Assembly: GCA_020746105.1 (NCBI GenBank)
Contig: CM036642.1
Span: 4,743,501-4,807,500 of the forward strand
DNA length: 64,000 nucleotides
Direction of reading: 5' to 3'
Source: Trogon surrucura
Lineage: Eukaryota; Chordata; Aves; Trogoniformes; Trogonidae
Shown here: positions 45,561 to 57,157 of the stretch, piece by piece
Numbering within the stretch: position 1 is the stretch's first letter
Layout: each line of letters starts with the position of its first letter
Translations under genes and position numbers: made by a program
Notes under the pieces: generated by a model
Database searches by the model: none
What the model saw: only the letters and a program-made list of their open reading frames with translations
What the model was told of the DNA's origin: nothing

Positions 45561-48500
45561 GCCTGCCCGAGTCAGCCGCCTCAGCACGGCTCCGCTCACT
45601 CCACGTTGAGCCCTCACGGGTGTTTTGTTCTCCTGCTGGTGGGGGAATCCTGTGTGTGTGTGTGTACATATATACACGTAGCTGTGAAGTTTGCTCTGTG
45701 AGAAACACATTCTCTCAAGACTTCCGTGAAAGTTACAGCTTGCCTGTAGCAAACTGCTTGTTTTTCTCTCGTTGTACTGCGTGTGTGCTTTGAATTGCAT
45801 CAGGGAATTCGAGCGTTGCGTTAAGGTGCAGAGGAAGTGGTGTAGTGCAAGAGTAAGGAACTGTGTTCATTTTAGCCAGCTGCTTAATTCCTAACAGAAT
45901 CCAGCAGGCCCAACTCTTTTCTTACATATGTTTGTAAAATCTCTCATTTAAAGGCATTGCCCATAAACATAAACGGGTGCCAGACCCCTCAGTGTTTGCG
46001 TGCTGGGTTTTTTCAGCCTGTAGTGCAGCTGCAGGGATGGTTTGGGACGGTAATGAGTGACAAGGCAGGGTAGCCAGAACAGCTGGGATAGCAAAATCAG
46101 GCAAACTCGCCATTTCCAGTGCTGTTATCTGTGTGTGCTTTCTTAGGGTATTGCCCTCAAGACGTTCTCCTTTCGGTGCCCTGGTTATGGCTAGAAATAG
46201 GAATCGGTTTCAGTACAGTGGAAAAGCTCGCTGTGAGTTTTGTTAGCAGGAGTGTTGAACCAGGAGCTGATGTTGCGTGCTGCGTGTCTCTAAAATCTCC
46301 CTAATGCTACGCTTGTTTGCCTTTTGTGACTTTCAGATTCAGGAAGAGACTGAAATGTGGAAAATAAGAGAGTGGGAGAAGCAGACGGAAGAGACTTACT
46401 GGAAAAGGCAAAGCAGAATGCTGTCAGACACCTCCACGTGAGTTGTAGTTGTGCGGAGGAGCTAACTGTCTTGGCTTGGTTAAGACATCATTCTGGGATC
46501 ACTATGCGTTTACAGTATGCAAAGACTACATAGAATATAAATATGTTTATTTTCTCCTTAATGAGTCCCTGGAAAGAGGTCAGACCTGTGCTTGAGACTG
46601 ACCTTTTATCTCTTCTTCTGGCTGGATAGTCTTCAAAATACACCACCAGTTAGTCTGAATCAATGGGGGCAGGAAGTGCTTAAGAAGTATGTCAGAACTT
46701 TGTGCCACTTAGGTTACCATCATGAAAAAATGTTGCGGTGTGGGATCCCGCACTGTTACAACACACCAATATTGACCAGTGCTTATGTGGTGTCTGCCAA
46801 ATCATTCTGACGGGCCCGAGGATCTCATAAGCTGATTTTGGGGGGAGGATTGTGGGTTGGGGAGGAGGCAGAGCTTACCCCCGTGAAGACTTTTCAGAAG
46901 AGTGAATGTCACAGGAAGTGGTTTTGGTACCTTGGGAGAGAAGACCTTTCAGACTTAGCCTGAGTCCATGGCTGCTGTTCGGCTCAGGAAGTGCAGCGTT
47001 TCGAGTGAGAAACAAAACTAGAGCCACAGGCTGTAGAGAGCACTCAGAAATGTTGCTGCTTTCTGCGGATTTGGGGTCTTAGTCCTGATACCTGATCAAA
47101 TTGCAAATCTAGTAAGTCAGTTCTACTTTTTCAGTTTCCCCTTTGCTGCTCTTACTAGCCTGTGTCTCACCGCATATTGTTAGTGTGCTCCTGCAGAGTA
47201 TTCTAGAGGAAGAGAACTGCATTTCTCGTGATAGGCAAGGTAACACCTTCCTCTCCTTTTGCACTGTGAGCATCTCTGTCAAGAATTTTGCTGTGCAAGG
47301 AGAGCCATAGTAAGTTCTGAAAACCAGCATCAGCTACTGAATTGGTTTTGTGAGAGCTGTTTGTGGTGACTGTCTGTGAAAATGATAGCTGGTCTTCTTG
47401 CGTAGATGGACATCCAAGACTGGCTGGACTTTTGCTCCTCTCGCTGGACTAACCCCTTGCTCAGAAAGTTTCTCCATCAGAGCTGGCAGCTGAAGGACAA
47501 CTGTTCTCTTTCTGCAGCAGTCGGATGCGCAGTGACGGCTTTGATGAGGAGGGCCCCAGGGCTGACTGGAAAACAAGGAACTCACAATTTCTTGACCTAG
47601 TCGAAGATGATCTCCTTAGGGCCCGATCCTGGAATAAAAAGCTGTATGAGTGTGAAGCCAGCATGCCAGACAGGTTTGTGGAGGAATTAATGTTCTCTGG
47701 TTATAGCTGTAATTAAAATACCTTTTTGGAGTCCTGTACCAAAAAGTTAGTACATTTCTGTTTTTCAATATATACTCCCATTGAATAAGGCTCGATCTCA
47801 TTTTTAAGATGAGTAAGTAACGTGCATGAACTTTTGTAGTGTCACAAAGGAACCTGACTGGAGTTCCCAAGTCACACTAAGCAGCAAAAGTTCAGCCCTC
47901 AGCTTAGCATCTAAGCTTCGTATTTATTAGTTTGCCCAAGGAACTTAAAAACATCTTAGTGCTCTCCAGGGTTATTTCAAAGAAATTTGAGTTGTACTGT
48001 GGAAAAGGGACTGAGAACTTAAGGTGCCTTTTAATAGTACCAACCGACTCAGTCGTATTTCCTTCTGTGTTGGGAAGGTTCTGATAGCCGCCTTCTTGGC
48101 TGTCTAAACTCGTGTTCATTCTGTGGCTCTGTCTTTTCAGAATTATGCGTTGTCCTTAAACACCTCATCTAACAGATGGTTCTGCTTTCTTACAGATGGG
48201 GTCACAGTGGCTACAAAGAATTGTACCCTGAAGAATTTGATACGGATAGGTAAGACAAGCAGGTGTATTAATGTCTCCAGAGTCTTTCTTCCGTCAGGTT
48301 ATGCAGGGAATCGTAAAAACTGAGTTTTAAGTTTTGAATGTACATCAGCCTAGTCCATTAATGTGGTTCCCCCTCGTTTGACTCTTAGGAGGGGATTGCA
48401 TCTTCTCTAGTAATTAGTCATGTAGCTTTAGCGTGAGTTACTAAAATGCTGTAAATGGGGAAGGTCTGTCTGGGCTAACAGAATAGTAGGCTGAATCCAA

Positions 48501-49525
48501 ATCATCTCGGTACGCTCTCTCTCAAACAGCAGCTCCAAGTTCTCCTTTCTGTTATAGGGTACCTGTGTTTTCTGTGTTTCTCCTTTGGAGAACATGAGTT
48601 CTTGAAGTATCCTGGGGAGTGGAGACTTAACTGCAGAATAAGTTCTTATACAGAATTAATTATTTTTAAACTATGCCTAACAGAACCAGCAAGTACATTA
48701 TTTGACAAACTTACTTGAAATAACCTGCTGTAAATGAGTTTTCGTCGCTCAGTGGCTTTCAGTACACGTTCTCCTTGGCTCTGGCTCACATACCTTAAAC
48801 AGGAGTATTAGTAAGGTGTGGACCCAAGGTGTTAATAAATACTTGAAACAAAAATTTAGCTACCACATCTGTCAAAGCATCTGCTTCACTGCTCTAGCCA
48901 AGTGCATGGATGGGCTTTCTTAAAACTGTGAGACAGAAAAGGCTCAACTGCTGTGTGCCTGCCTGTCTGCTTCCTTTTGGTCATCCTTTATTCTTTTTAC
49001 AGTGACCAGCAAGAAGGAGATGAACAGAACGCTGTCAACGGGAAGAAGAAATCTCATCTGGGAAAGCACACTGCCCGTGAGTCCCACAGGCGGAAAAAAC
49101 CAAAGAAATCGCACAAGAAGAAGCAAAAAAAGCGATCACACAAAAAGCGAAAGAAAAAGAAAAAGGAGCAGGCGAGGTCATCGTCAGATTCCTCCCGGGA
49201 GAGCGAGTGCTCAGAAGAGGAGACTTCAGGCACCCGGAAAGGGAAACACAAGCGCAAGAAAAAGACCAGGAAGGTGCCTGCCAGGGAACCTACTTCTTCC
49301 TCTGGGCAGGAAAGTGACTTTTCTCATGCAAGCAGCTCAACCACCAGCAGCTCTGAGGACAGTGAATCTGAGGAGAAAAAAGAGAAACAGCCCCCAAAAA
49401 AGAGAAAGAAACATCACAGTTCTGTGTCAGAGAGGAACAGTGAAGTGCCAGAGAAGAGGAGCAAGAGGAAGAACTGGAAAGTGGCAGCTGATGAAAAATC
49501 AGAGGATAGCTCAGATGAGGACTGA
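45268..49525 (+). CDS. NKAPD1: NKAPD1 (C11orf57), NKAP domain-containing protein 1
   Basis: Basic, probably nuclear protein of unknown detailed function. Five exons join in phase: 45268-45336, 46337-46437, 47518-47673, 48196-48249 and 49003-49525 (TGA). They give 300 residues. The N-terminus MSRVPVGKVLLRNVIRHT and the internal SRMRSDGFDEE, SWNKKLYECEASMPDR and WGHSGYKELYPEEFDTDS blocks match human NKAPD1. The last exon is a long Lys/Arg/Ser-rich tail (KKPKKSHKKKQKKRSHKK, then serine- and acid-rich stretches) ending SEDSSDED. The tail is low-complexity and probably disordered, resembling RS-type splicing-associated proteins. It shares a CpG island with PIH1D2. Confidence 0.95.
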
Positions 49526-51091
49526 TGAGTCTAGGCTGCAGCGCAGACAGAAAGGCAGAGGACAGAGGCAGGTATTTGTCTTTCAGCACTGCCCCACGGT
49601 ACAGCTTGTTTCAACACTGTGGTTCATATAAGTCCTGCCAGCCCCCAGGGGAGAAACTGAGCCTTGGCAGCCTGTGGTAGGTGCCTCCCTGCTTTTCATT
49701 GCCTCGGTGTTCAGCAAACCAGGGGAGCAGCTGCCTCTCTCACAGGTTGGCTAGTCCTGTCAAGTTCAGATTCTTTTCCGTGAGCAGGTTGACCTCTAAT
49801 GCAAGAAAATGTTACAGGCTGTCTGCAGGGGGAAAGCAGGCACGTTTGCACCATTTATTTTTATTTTATTTTTAAATTAAGTTTTAACATGTTGCTTTTT
49901 TGGGTTACCAAATCAGTAAGACTTGCAGTAGAAGAGAGGAGAGACAAAAGTCTGATAACAGAGGAAATGTCACTGGATTTAACCCTGTGGTAGCTTTGCC
50001 TTCCTGTCCTCCCAACAAAAGCAGACCTCTGGTGGCACACACACCATCAGCTGGACACAGCAGGGAGCATGAGGGAATACTCTCATTCCAGCTGAAGGTG
50101 CTGTGACTCCTTTCATAATAATGAAGAAAAGACACCCGTGCGTTCGCGTGTGTTAGACTTCTCTCCAAATCCTGCCACGGGCTGGCCACTGTGACTGCCT
50201 TTCCTTCCCTCTCTCGAGGGAGGTGCTGAAACCGTTTGTGCTGACAGAGAAGCCTCGGTGGGTGTTGTGTTCTGTCTCTGGTCTGCCCAATGTATTACTG
50301 GAGAAATTGGTACCAGGCCGTTCTCCCTGCAGCAGAACAGCCAAGCCTTTTAACAAAATAAACAAATGCAGACACGGTCAATGCTTTGGTCATTGTTTTG
50401 GCGTCAAGCCCGGGGACAGAGCACAGGCCTGAGCAGTGTCGGTGGTCCTTGTGTTCCCCCTGCGCCGTGTTTCTGCCTGACCAGAGCAGGTGGTGGTGGA
50501 GGGCTTAGAGCTGAAGTGAGGGAGGCTGGAGGGGAAAGTCATCATCCAGGTGTGCTGCGCTGGTGTGGCCGATGTGTCAGTGAGGGAGCACGGCTGCAGC
50601 TTTACTCGGCACCTGAGCAAGGGCAAAACAGCGTCAGTGCCCCCAGGTCCTGTGCCGAGTCCTGCTTCCTGTCCTCCTTTGCACTGCTGGTGAGCAGGCG
50701 TCGCCTGCCTGCCCTTAACTGCTGGTTAAGGCCACAACTCAGACACGGGACTCCAGGCTCGGCTCGTGCTGGGACTCTCGCCGCTCCCCCGCGGCCTCCT
50801 CCGCCGGTCACACGCGCGGTGCCGCTGCCGGTGCCGTACGCGGCGTTCGCCCCTCGTACGGAGATTTTCCCTCGGCGAGCGCGCAGGTGAGGAGCGCCTG
50901 GCTCCGCCACGGCCCTTGCTGCGGGTTGCGGGGCAGGGCCGAGCCTCCCCCAGCCGCGCTCCTGCGGGCCCCACCAGCTCAGGCGCAGCCGCCACCGCCG
51001 CCTCCGCGCCCACCGGCTCCGCGCCCGGAAGCGGAAGGGCCGCGGTGCGTTCCGGTTCCGGCGCGCGGTGCCCTTGGGCAGGCGGGGGACG
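49526..51091. other. NKAPD1 3' UTR and NKAPD1/SDHD intergenic region
   Basis: The NKAPD1 3' UTR runs to an AATAAA at 50357-50362. GC rises from about 50740 into the SDHD CpG island. In mammals TIMM8B lies here on the minus strand; I find no twin CX3C frame on either strand, so that gene is not visible. Confidence 0.6.
50357..50362 (+). terminator. NKAPD1: NKAPD1 polyadenylation signal (AATAAA)
   Basis: Canonical hexamer 832 bp past the NKAPD1 stop, before the SDHD CpG island. Confidence 0.6.
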
Positions 51092-51480
51092 ATGGCGGCG
51101 CTGGTGCTGCTGCGGGCGGGGCTGGCGCGGCCCCGCGGCGCCCGGATGGGTGAGTGCCCGCGGGCCCCGCGCCCTGCCCTGCCCCGCCCCGCCCCGCCCT
51201 GACACCGCGTCCCCGTTCTCTCCGCAGCTCTCTTCGGGAGGACCCTCCTCCGCCGCCCCGCGGTCCTGGCGACCGTCGCCGATGGCAGCGCCCCGGCCCG
51301 GCAAGGCCACAGCCCCCCCCAGCAGGGCCACGGTACGTCCCGCGCCCCGGGGCAGCCCCCGCCGAGGGCGGGTGCGTGTGTGTTTGTTGGGGGGGGGGGG
51401 GGGGGGGGGGGTCGCGGCTTCCCCGCACCAGGCGGCGGGTTTGTGTCAGCCGGCGCGGAGCCGCTGTGCGCCCCTCCTCG
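50740..51480. promoter_or_regulatory. SDHD: CpG island of the SDHD promoter
   Basis: A GC- and CpG-rich block runs from about 350 bp upstream of the SDHD start through exons 1 and 2. It has motifs such as CCGGAAGCGGAAG (about 51025-51037, an ETS/NRF-2-like pair common in respiratory-chain promoters). No TATA box is seen. Confidence 0.7.
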
Positions 51481-53983
51481 GAACGGTTTGTCCGGTCCAG
51501 GCGGACAGCGCGGTGTTCGTGCCCCTGTTAGGCCCGTGCCTGGTCAGGGTTGCCCAGGTTTGGAGCCAGGCAGGAGATTTTTAAATGGCAGGTGTTAGTA
51601 CCCAAGAGCAGAAAAGATATTGCGTGGCACAGCGTTTTTTCCTGGGTGAGGCAGGGTTTACGGGTGTAACCGCGGTGCGTGTGTTACCATCGCCTCTGGC
51701 AGTCGTGTTTCCGGCCGAGAGCGCGGCTGTTGGCTTGCCCTCTGCCCGAGCGCGAGTTCAAACCAGATATAGGTGACTTCACGCTGCTTGAATTTGAAAC
51801 TGACGCTTGCGGTGTGCGTAACAAGTACATGAATGCTGTAAGGAGATATTCATGTTAAAGAATGTTTTGGTTGTGGAAAGAAGATTGAAAGGTTTAAAAA
51901 GAAATCAGATAGAAGGTTCAGCATTTCTTATTGTTTAACAGCAGTAATAATATGAAAAAACAGCGATTGTGTTTCTCTTTCTTAAATAGTAGAGCTTCTG
52001 ATTCACTGAGGTTAATCTGAGAAGTCTGGTCTGCAGTCAGACAGTGTTTCTTAGATGGCTTTTTCCTCTCTCCATGTGGTGGGACCACACAGAAGTGATG
52101 ATAGCATGCCAAGATAGGATAAGGAGGCCAAGACCAAGTCCTAGCCTGTCAGTTGCACAGCTAAATATGAGAAATGTGACTGGAGGCCACATAGATATGC
52201 ATTCTACAGCAGTGTTCAAAGGTTTTGCTTGGATGAAAGTGTAGTAATCAGGTCAGAGAAAACCTCTAACTGTGTGGTGCTGATCAGGTGTGCTGGTGAG
52301 GTGTCTGTTTTTAAGGTTACAGCACTTTGAACAGGAATTTTGCACTGAAAAATACTTCTCCTTACAGGCAGTTCCAAGGCTGCGTCTTTGCACTGGACAG
52401 GTGAGCGAGCTGTCAGTGTCTTTTTGCTGGGTCTTCTTCCTGCAGCGTACCTGTATCCTGGACCGGTCGTGGACTATTCGTTGGCCGCAGCCCTCACTCT
52501 CCACGGCCACTGGTAAGCACAGGAGGTCCCTCAGAGTTAAGGGTAAAGCCTGGTAGTGTGGCTCCAAGCCATAGGTCGTAAATCCAGATGTAGCAGTGAG
52601 CCTGCTGGCTTACTTCCTGATCTAGTGTAGAACACCTGGAAAGAGATGCAGACAAAGTCCTTACTCCCCAAGTTCCGTGACAGTCGTGATCTTTGACAAG
52701 ACTCGTTGTACCTCGGTCTTCCTTTGTCACGCTGTTCTCTCAGTCAGCAGGCAGGATACCTACTACTGCTCAGGAATCCAAAACCATTCTCCGGTGTTCT
52801 TCTACACAGTATTTTCCCTTAGGAGGACTTCTTTGCCACTGGCTCTGTAGAGTCTTGGATGTTTTTATCCTGTAGAAACTTCAGTGTTGTATGAACAGAG
52901 GGAATAGAAGCAGGACAGATCTGTGTAAAGCAAGTTGCTCTTCTGAAGTTAGTGCCGCGGGCTGGCTTTGCCCATCTCAACAGTGGTGAGATTCTGCATA
53001 AGGAAGAGTTGACAGCAAATATTCCACTGAGGAAGCTGAGACCTTGATAGTTATTTTCTTGATTGCTGGGAAACGCATGCTTGCTCATGTTCTTCTTCAG
53101 TGTAGTTCTGCTGTGATCTCTGAGGTGAGCAGTGCAGTTGAGTCGAGTTAGAGGAGAGGATCCAGCTGCATCGTTGGCCTGATGGGCAGCGTTTACAGTC
53201 TTGAGGTGATACTAGTCTGTAATTCCTTGTTGCAGGGATAAAGCATGTGGGCATCTCTGCTGGTAACTTTAATCAGAGTGAATTCCTCCCCAACTTGTGC
53301 GGAGTTTGTTCTCTTTTTACACTGGAAAGCTTCTCCAGTATGAAACTCCTACGTTGCAAACCATTGTCTTAAAAACCTAAAGGTGTTTCTGTGTAGGAAA
53401 AATCTCATCTTATACTTTCATAGGTACACAGTGCTAGAATATCTTTAAAAGAAAAAAGATTGCTTGCTTGCCATAAACACTAACTTGATTGCCGTAACAG
53501 ATCAGGTAATCCCCCTAGTAGCTGATCAGAGGAATATTGCGTGTATTTTTGAGGGGTTTCTGTGAGTATTCTACTGAGATGGCTCAAACACATCTTTTTC
53601 ACCTGCTATTGTCAACCTTTCCTAAAAAATGCCCAGCTCCTACTAAAAAATAAGATGCATCTATTGAAAAAAAACAAACCAAAATGAAAACATTCCACAA
53701 ATTCTGTTAAATATTTATATATACAGGCTCAGTGTTTACGTAACGTTACCGAGGGGTGGATTTCGGTGAAGAACGCTCGTTCCTGATTTCAGCTTCTTTC
53801 TCCCTCTTATTCCGTAGGGGCCTTGGACAGGTTATAACTGACTATGTCCATGGAGATGTACCCATTAAACTGGCCAATACAGGTCTGTATGTACTGTCAG
53901 CCGTCACCTTCGCTGGCCTCTGCTACTTTAACTATCACGATGTTGGTATCTGCAAGGCCGTTGCCATGCTGTGGAGCCTCTAA
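51092..53983 (+). CDS. SDHD: SDHD, succinate dehydrogenase cytochrome b small subunit (complex II)
   Basis: Membrane anchor of mitochondrial complex II; with SDHC it binds heme b and ubiquinone. Four exons join in phase: 51092-51149, 51228-51332, 52368-52512 and 53818-53983 (TAA). They give 157 residues (human 159). [16 protein letters not shown] begins an Arg-rich mitochondrial presequence across exons 1-2. The mature part opens SSKAASLHW in exon 3. Predicted membrane spans are about 66-84, 91-109 and 130-148. Conserved motifs are [17 protein letters not shown], the LTLHGHW heme/quinone region (His100, His102) and the C-terminal [21 protein letters not shown] 51092 matches the expected N-terminus. 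Intron 1 is only 78 bp; intron 2 carries a 23-G run. Confidence 0.96.
51389..51411 (+). repeat. Uninterrupted run of 23 guanines
   Basis: A homopolymer of 23 Gs starts 56 bp past the donor of SDHD exon 2. Such a run can form G-quadruplexes and is prone to length change and miscounting in assembly. Confidence 0.9.
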
Positions 53984-56900
53984 GATGCGACCAAGTCCCT
54001 GACAGACGTGATTGTCCACTGCTGCCTCTGCTTCATCGTATTGTTACCAACATGTTTAACGCAAAATAAATGAATAACCAAGGGTCCGTAACTATGTACG
54101 TACTGCAGTAAGTTCAGAGCTAATATTTTAGAAATAAATACCCAACAGCAGTGAAAATGTTAGAAAATAAAAAGTAGATTTGAAGTGGATAATGCCCAGG
54201 TGAGAATGAGTTGATTTAAGCTGCGCTGTACATTGGGGAGAAATAATTGCATCAGTGACACAGACTTGCATAGCTGAAGGTACCTGTCCTTGTAATGGCA
54301 GCTTTAATGAGTGTTTTCATAAAACAGCTGTTGTTTGGGTTCCTATTTTGTGAAACAAACTTGACTTGCAGAAAATTGAACTGTTCTTTCTGACATCACA
54401 ACTGAATTGTACGTAAGGCACGCCCTGTAAGCCTTTGGACCCTGAGAGCTGGTGTAGAAAAGGGAATATTTTTTTCTTAATCTGTACAATAAAGAATTTA
54501 CAGAAATTGTTTTTGTGCTTCTGAATGGTTTTTACTACTTTTGGGTTACTTAAAATGTTTTCTCTCCAGATAATTTTGGGGTTTGAGGTTTTTTTTCCTA
54601 TAATGAAGTTCAAAAACTAATTCATACTGTTATGTTATTGCTCATACTGTCACCCTGCATTACTTCATTTAGATGTTACAAAACATGGTTTCGAATGTGT
54701 TTCGTCCTTAAAGAGGTGACTTGAGGTTTGACTTAATACAAGAGTAATGTCCATTAGAAAATACAGCAATAACTGACTTGGAAGAAAAAGACTTTTGCAG
54801 ATTAATTTCAGGAGCCATAAACAGAGTGTGTAGCTTTCATAGTTTCCCTAGAACCTGTATGTTCATCTGCAACATTTTGGGGGTTTTGTTTTCTGGATAA
54901 ACACTGAAAAACATTTTCCTGTGTGACTGAAAAGGCAGGAAAGGTACCTTTTCTGTCATAGCTCGGCGTGAGATTGCGGGAACATTCATCTGGTTTTTAA
55001 CTTCCTTCTACACCTTTTTGTTTTTTTCTTCCTGGCTTGCATAGTAGTAAGGAGTGGTTAACTGTTCCCATGTTCTAATGGCACTTCTGTGGTGCTGTTA
55101 ATAGTAAGAGGAAGAGAATTGTATGTTACCATCAGCCTGATTATGCAATACACAGAATGAGTAAGTTGCTGCCTGAATTCTACACGACTTTATGATTTGA
55201 TTTTTTTTTTAAATCTGGATTGGAATTTTTATTTATTTACTTATTCGTGTAACTGTGGGAAGTACTGTGTTGCCGGCCACGTTCGTTTTGCTAATCTGGT
55301 GGTTCAGAATTGAGATGGTTGCTTCTGTCTGATGTGGTCTGATTTAGGTATCGGTGTAACCGTTGCTTGGTCGTAGTGAGGGAAGTGCGTATCCATGAGT
55401 CACTGGTACAGTCTGAGCGTCTATCGTAGAAAGTGTTTGCCATTTCCTGTTCTGAGACTAAATACAAGATGCATCCCTCCATGGTATTTGTTTAAGATAC
55501 CTTGTGTGATAAATGAGTTCTAGAAGAGGTCGGGGAACGCAGTAGTCCAGAGCCATGCTGTTAGGGGCTCGCAACTCTGAGACCAGTTCATTGTGGTGTC
55601 GAGGCAAGAGTGAATAGGTAATGACCACAGCTTTCTCTGTGAGTTACACGTGCTCCTCAGTCCTGCTGAAATTGAGTCAGTTCCTTGTAATTGCCATGAA
55701 CTTTGGTTCTTCATTGTTGTGATGGCTGTAACCACTTGGTGTAATTCCATTTTTGAACATTAATCAGCCATTTAAAACTGGGGCTCAGTTCTGTTGGGTA
55801 TTTGGATGTATTAAATACATTCTTGAGTTTAAGCCCCTCCAGTGAACTCTTCCTAAGTGATAGTTCACTCAGTGGTGCCTCTACTTGATCCTCAGTAATT
55901 GGTTTCTTAGTGCCCCTCGGTGCTCCTGTAGCAGCCAGACAGGTGAAATAGCAGGGGCAGCCTAACAGGAGGAGCTGAGACAGTCAGGGTTGTCACAGCA
56001 GTTTCAAGTCTTTGTGCTTTTTTAAGCGCTTCTGAAATTATAAGGGGTTTTTTTCACCAAACCAAGTCTTGAGGCTTAACTCTTCTGTAAGTTTCTCTCT
56101 CGTGAAGTGGAGGAAAATGCTCAGAGGCCTCCCTGTTTTCTCTGATCCCTTTTGCCTGTGTTGGGGTGTGACAGTTGTACCAGCTCTTCTGCAGCCTGAA
56201 GCCCCAGACCCCAGCTGCAACCAGTGTTCTGGCTATCACTACCCCGACTTGGAACAGAAGAGGAAGACCACCACTTCTATGTACAATAAAAGAACAATAT
56301 CTGTCATATCAGTGTTCTCAGTGTTAAATGCACAAAATGCATTACATGGATTCTGGTTTTGATGAAGTCCTGTGCTTGCTCAGCTCCAGATGTGAAATGC
56401 AGCTCACAGCTTGACCCCAGACAGTGCTGCATACACGGGGTAAGACAGGGTCCCTGTGGGAGGCAGTTCCAAACTGTTAGGAGGACAACTGTCTGTTTAA
56501 TTTCATCTCCAGTCTGCAATTTAGTGTTGACTTTAAAAAAACCTTTACGTGAAAGCATAATTTTTAATTTTTTTTTCCCCTTGGGCCCTCTGAAGACAAA
56601 CAGCTTTATTACAACTTTAATTTTTTCAGGTAAGTTAGCAGTTTTCTAAACAAAGATCTGTGCTACGTTAAAAATTGTTGTTTCTACTTCATGTGAAGGC
56701 GAGAGTGTCACTGTGTAACCACGAGTGATGAAAATGCCCAGGAAAGATTTATGCAAAAAAGTAATCTCTAAAGTGTTGTTGGCCAGGTGTATGGTCTACT
56801 TAGGAAATCTGTTATTTTAAGCAGCTTTCTCTCCCTCCTCAAAATATATTTTATGAGACACTTAAGTCAAAGATTTTAGGGATCAAACTATACAGGACAC

Positions 56901-57087
56901 TAGAGGCATGCGTATTCTTGTTTCTTCATTGTACAATTCACTTGCCTTCCTTCTGTCTGACTGGAAGGCGTTTTGCTTCTTTTTGCCCAGAATTTGAATT
57001 TAATTTTCCTAAGATGCTAATTTCTGCACTGATTTATGGTCGCTAAAAATGCAAAAGTGGCTTGCTTCTGATAAAGAAGGAGTAAGA
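53984..57087. other. SDHD 3' UTR and convergent SDHD/IL18 intergenic region
   Basis: AATAAA hexamers at 54065-54070 and near 54488 can end SDHD transcripts. The remaining 2.5 kb up to the IL18 polyadenylation signal is AT-rich, with no gene, repeat family or RNA recognised. Open frames up to 97 codons look random. Confidence 0.6.
54065..54070 (+). terminator. SDHD: SDHD polyadenylation signal (AATAAA)
   Basis: Canonical hexamer 82 bp past the SDHD stop codon. A second, AATAAAG, near 54488 would give a longer 3' UTR. Confidence 0.6.
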
Positions 57088-57093
57088 TTTATT
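57088..57093 (-). terminator. IL18: IL18 polyadenylation signal
   Basis: TTTATT on the plus strand is AATAAA on the minus strand, 65 bp past the IL18 stop. Confidence 0.6.
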
Positions 57094-57157
57094 TTATAAA
57101 AAGCCAAAATATATTTTAAGACAAAGTATGTCACAGGTTGTAAATTCCATTCTGAAG

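Noticed and set aside
44267-45800. Open frames up to 422 codons on both strands
   Set aside because: Composition effect of the PIH1D2/NKAPD1 CpG island. The true exons (44594-44717, 44813-44980, 45268-45336) are short pieces within it, supported by splice sites and homology.
50726-51584. Long plus and minus open frames (up to 272 codons) across the SDHD promoter
   Set aside because: CpG-island artefacts with no similarity; the SDHD exons account for the coding signal.
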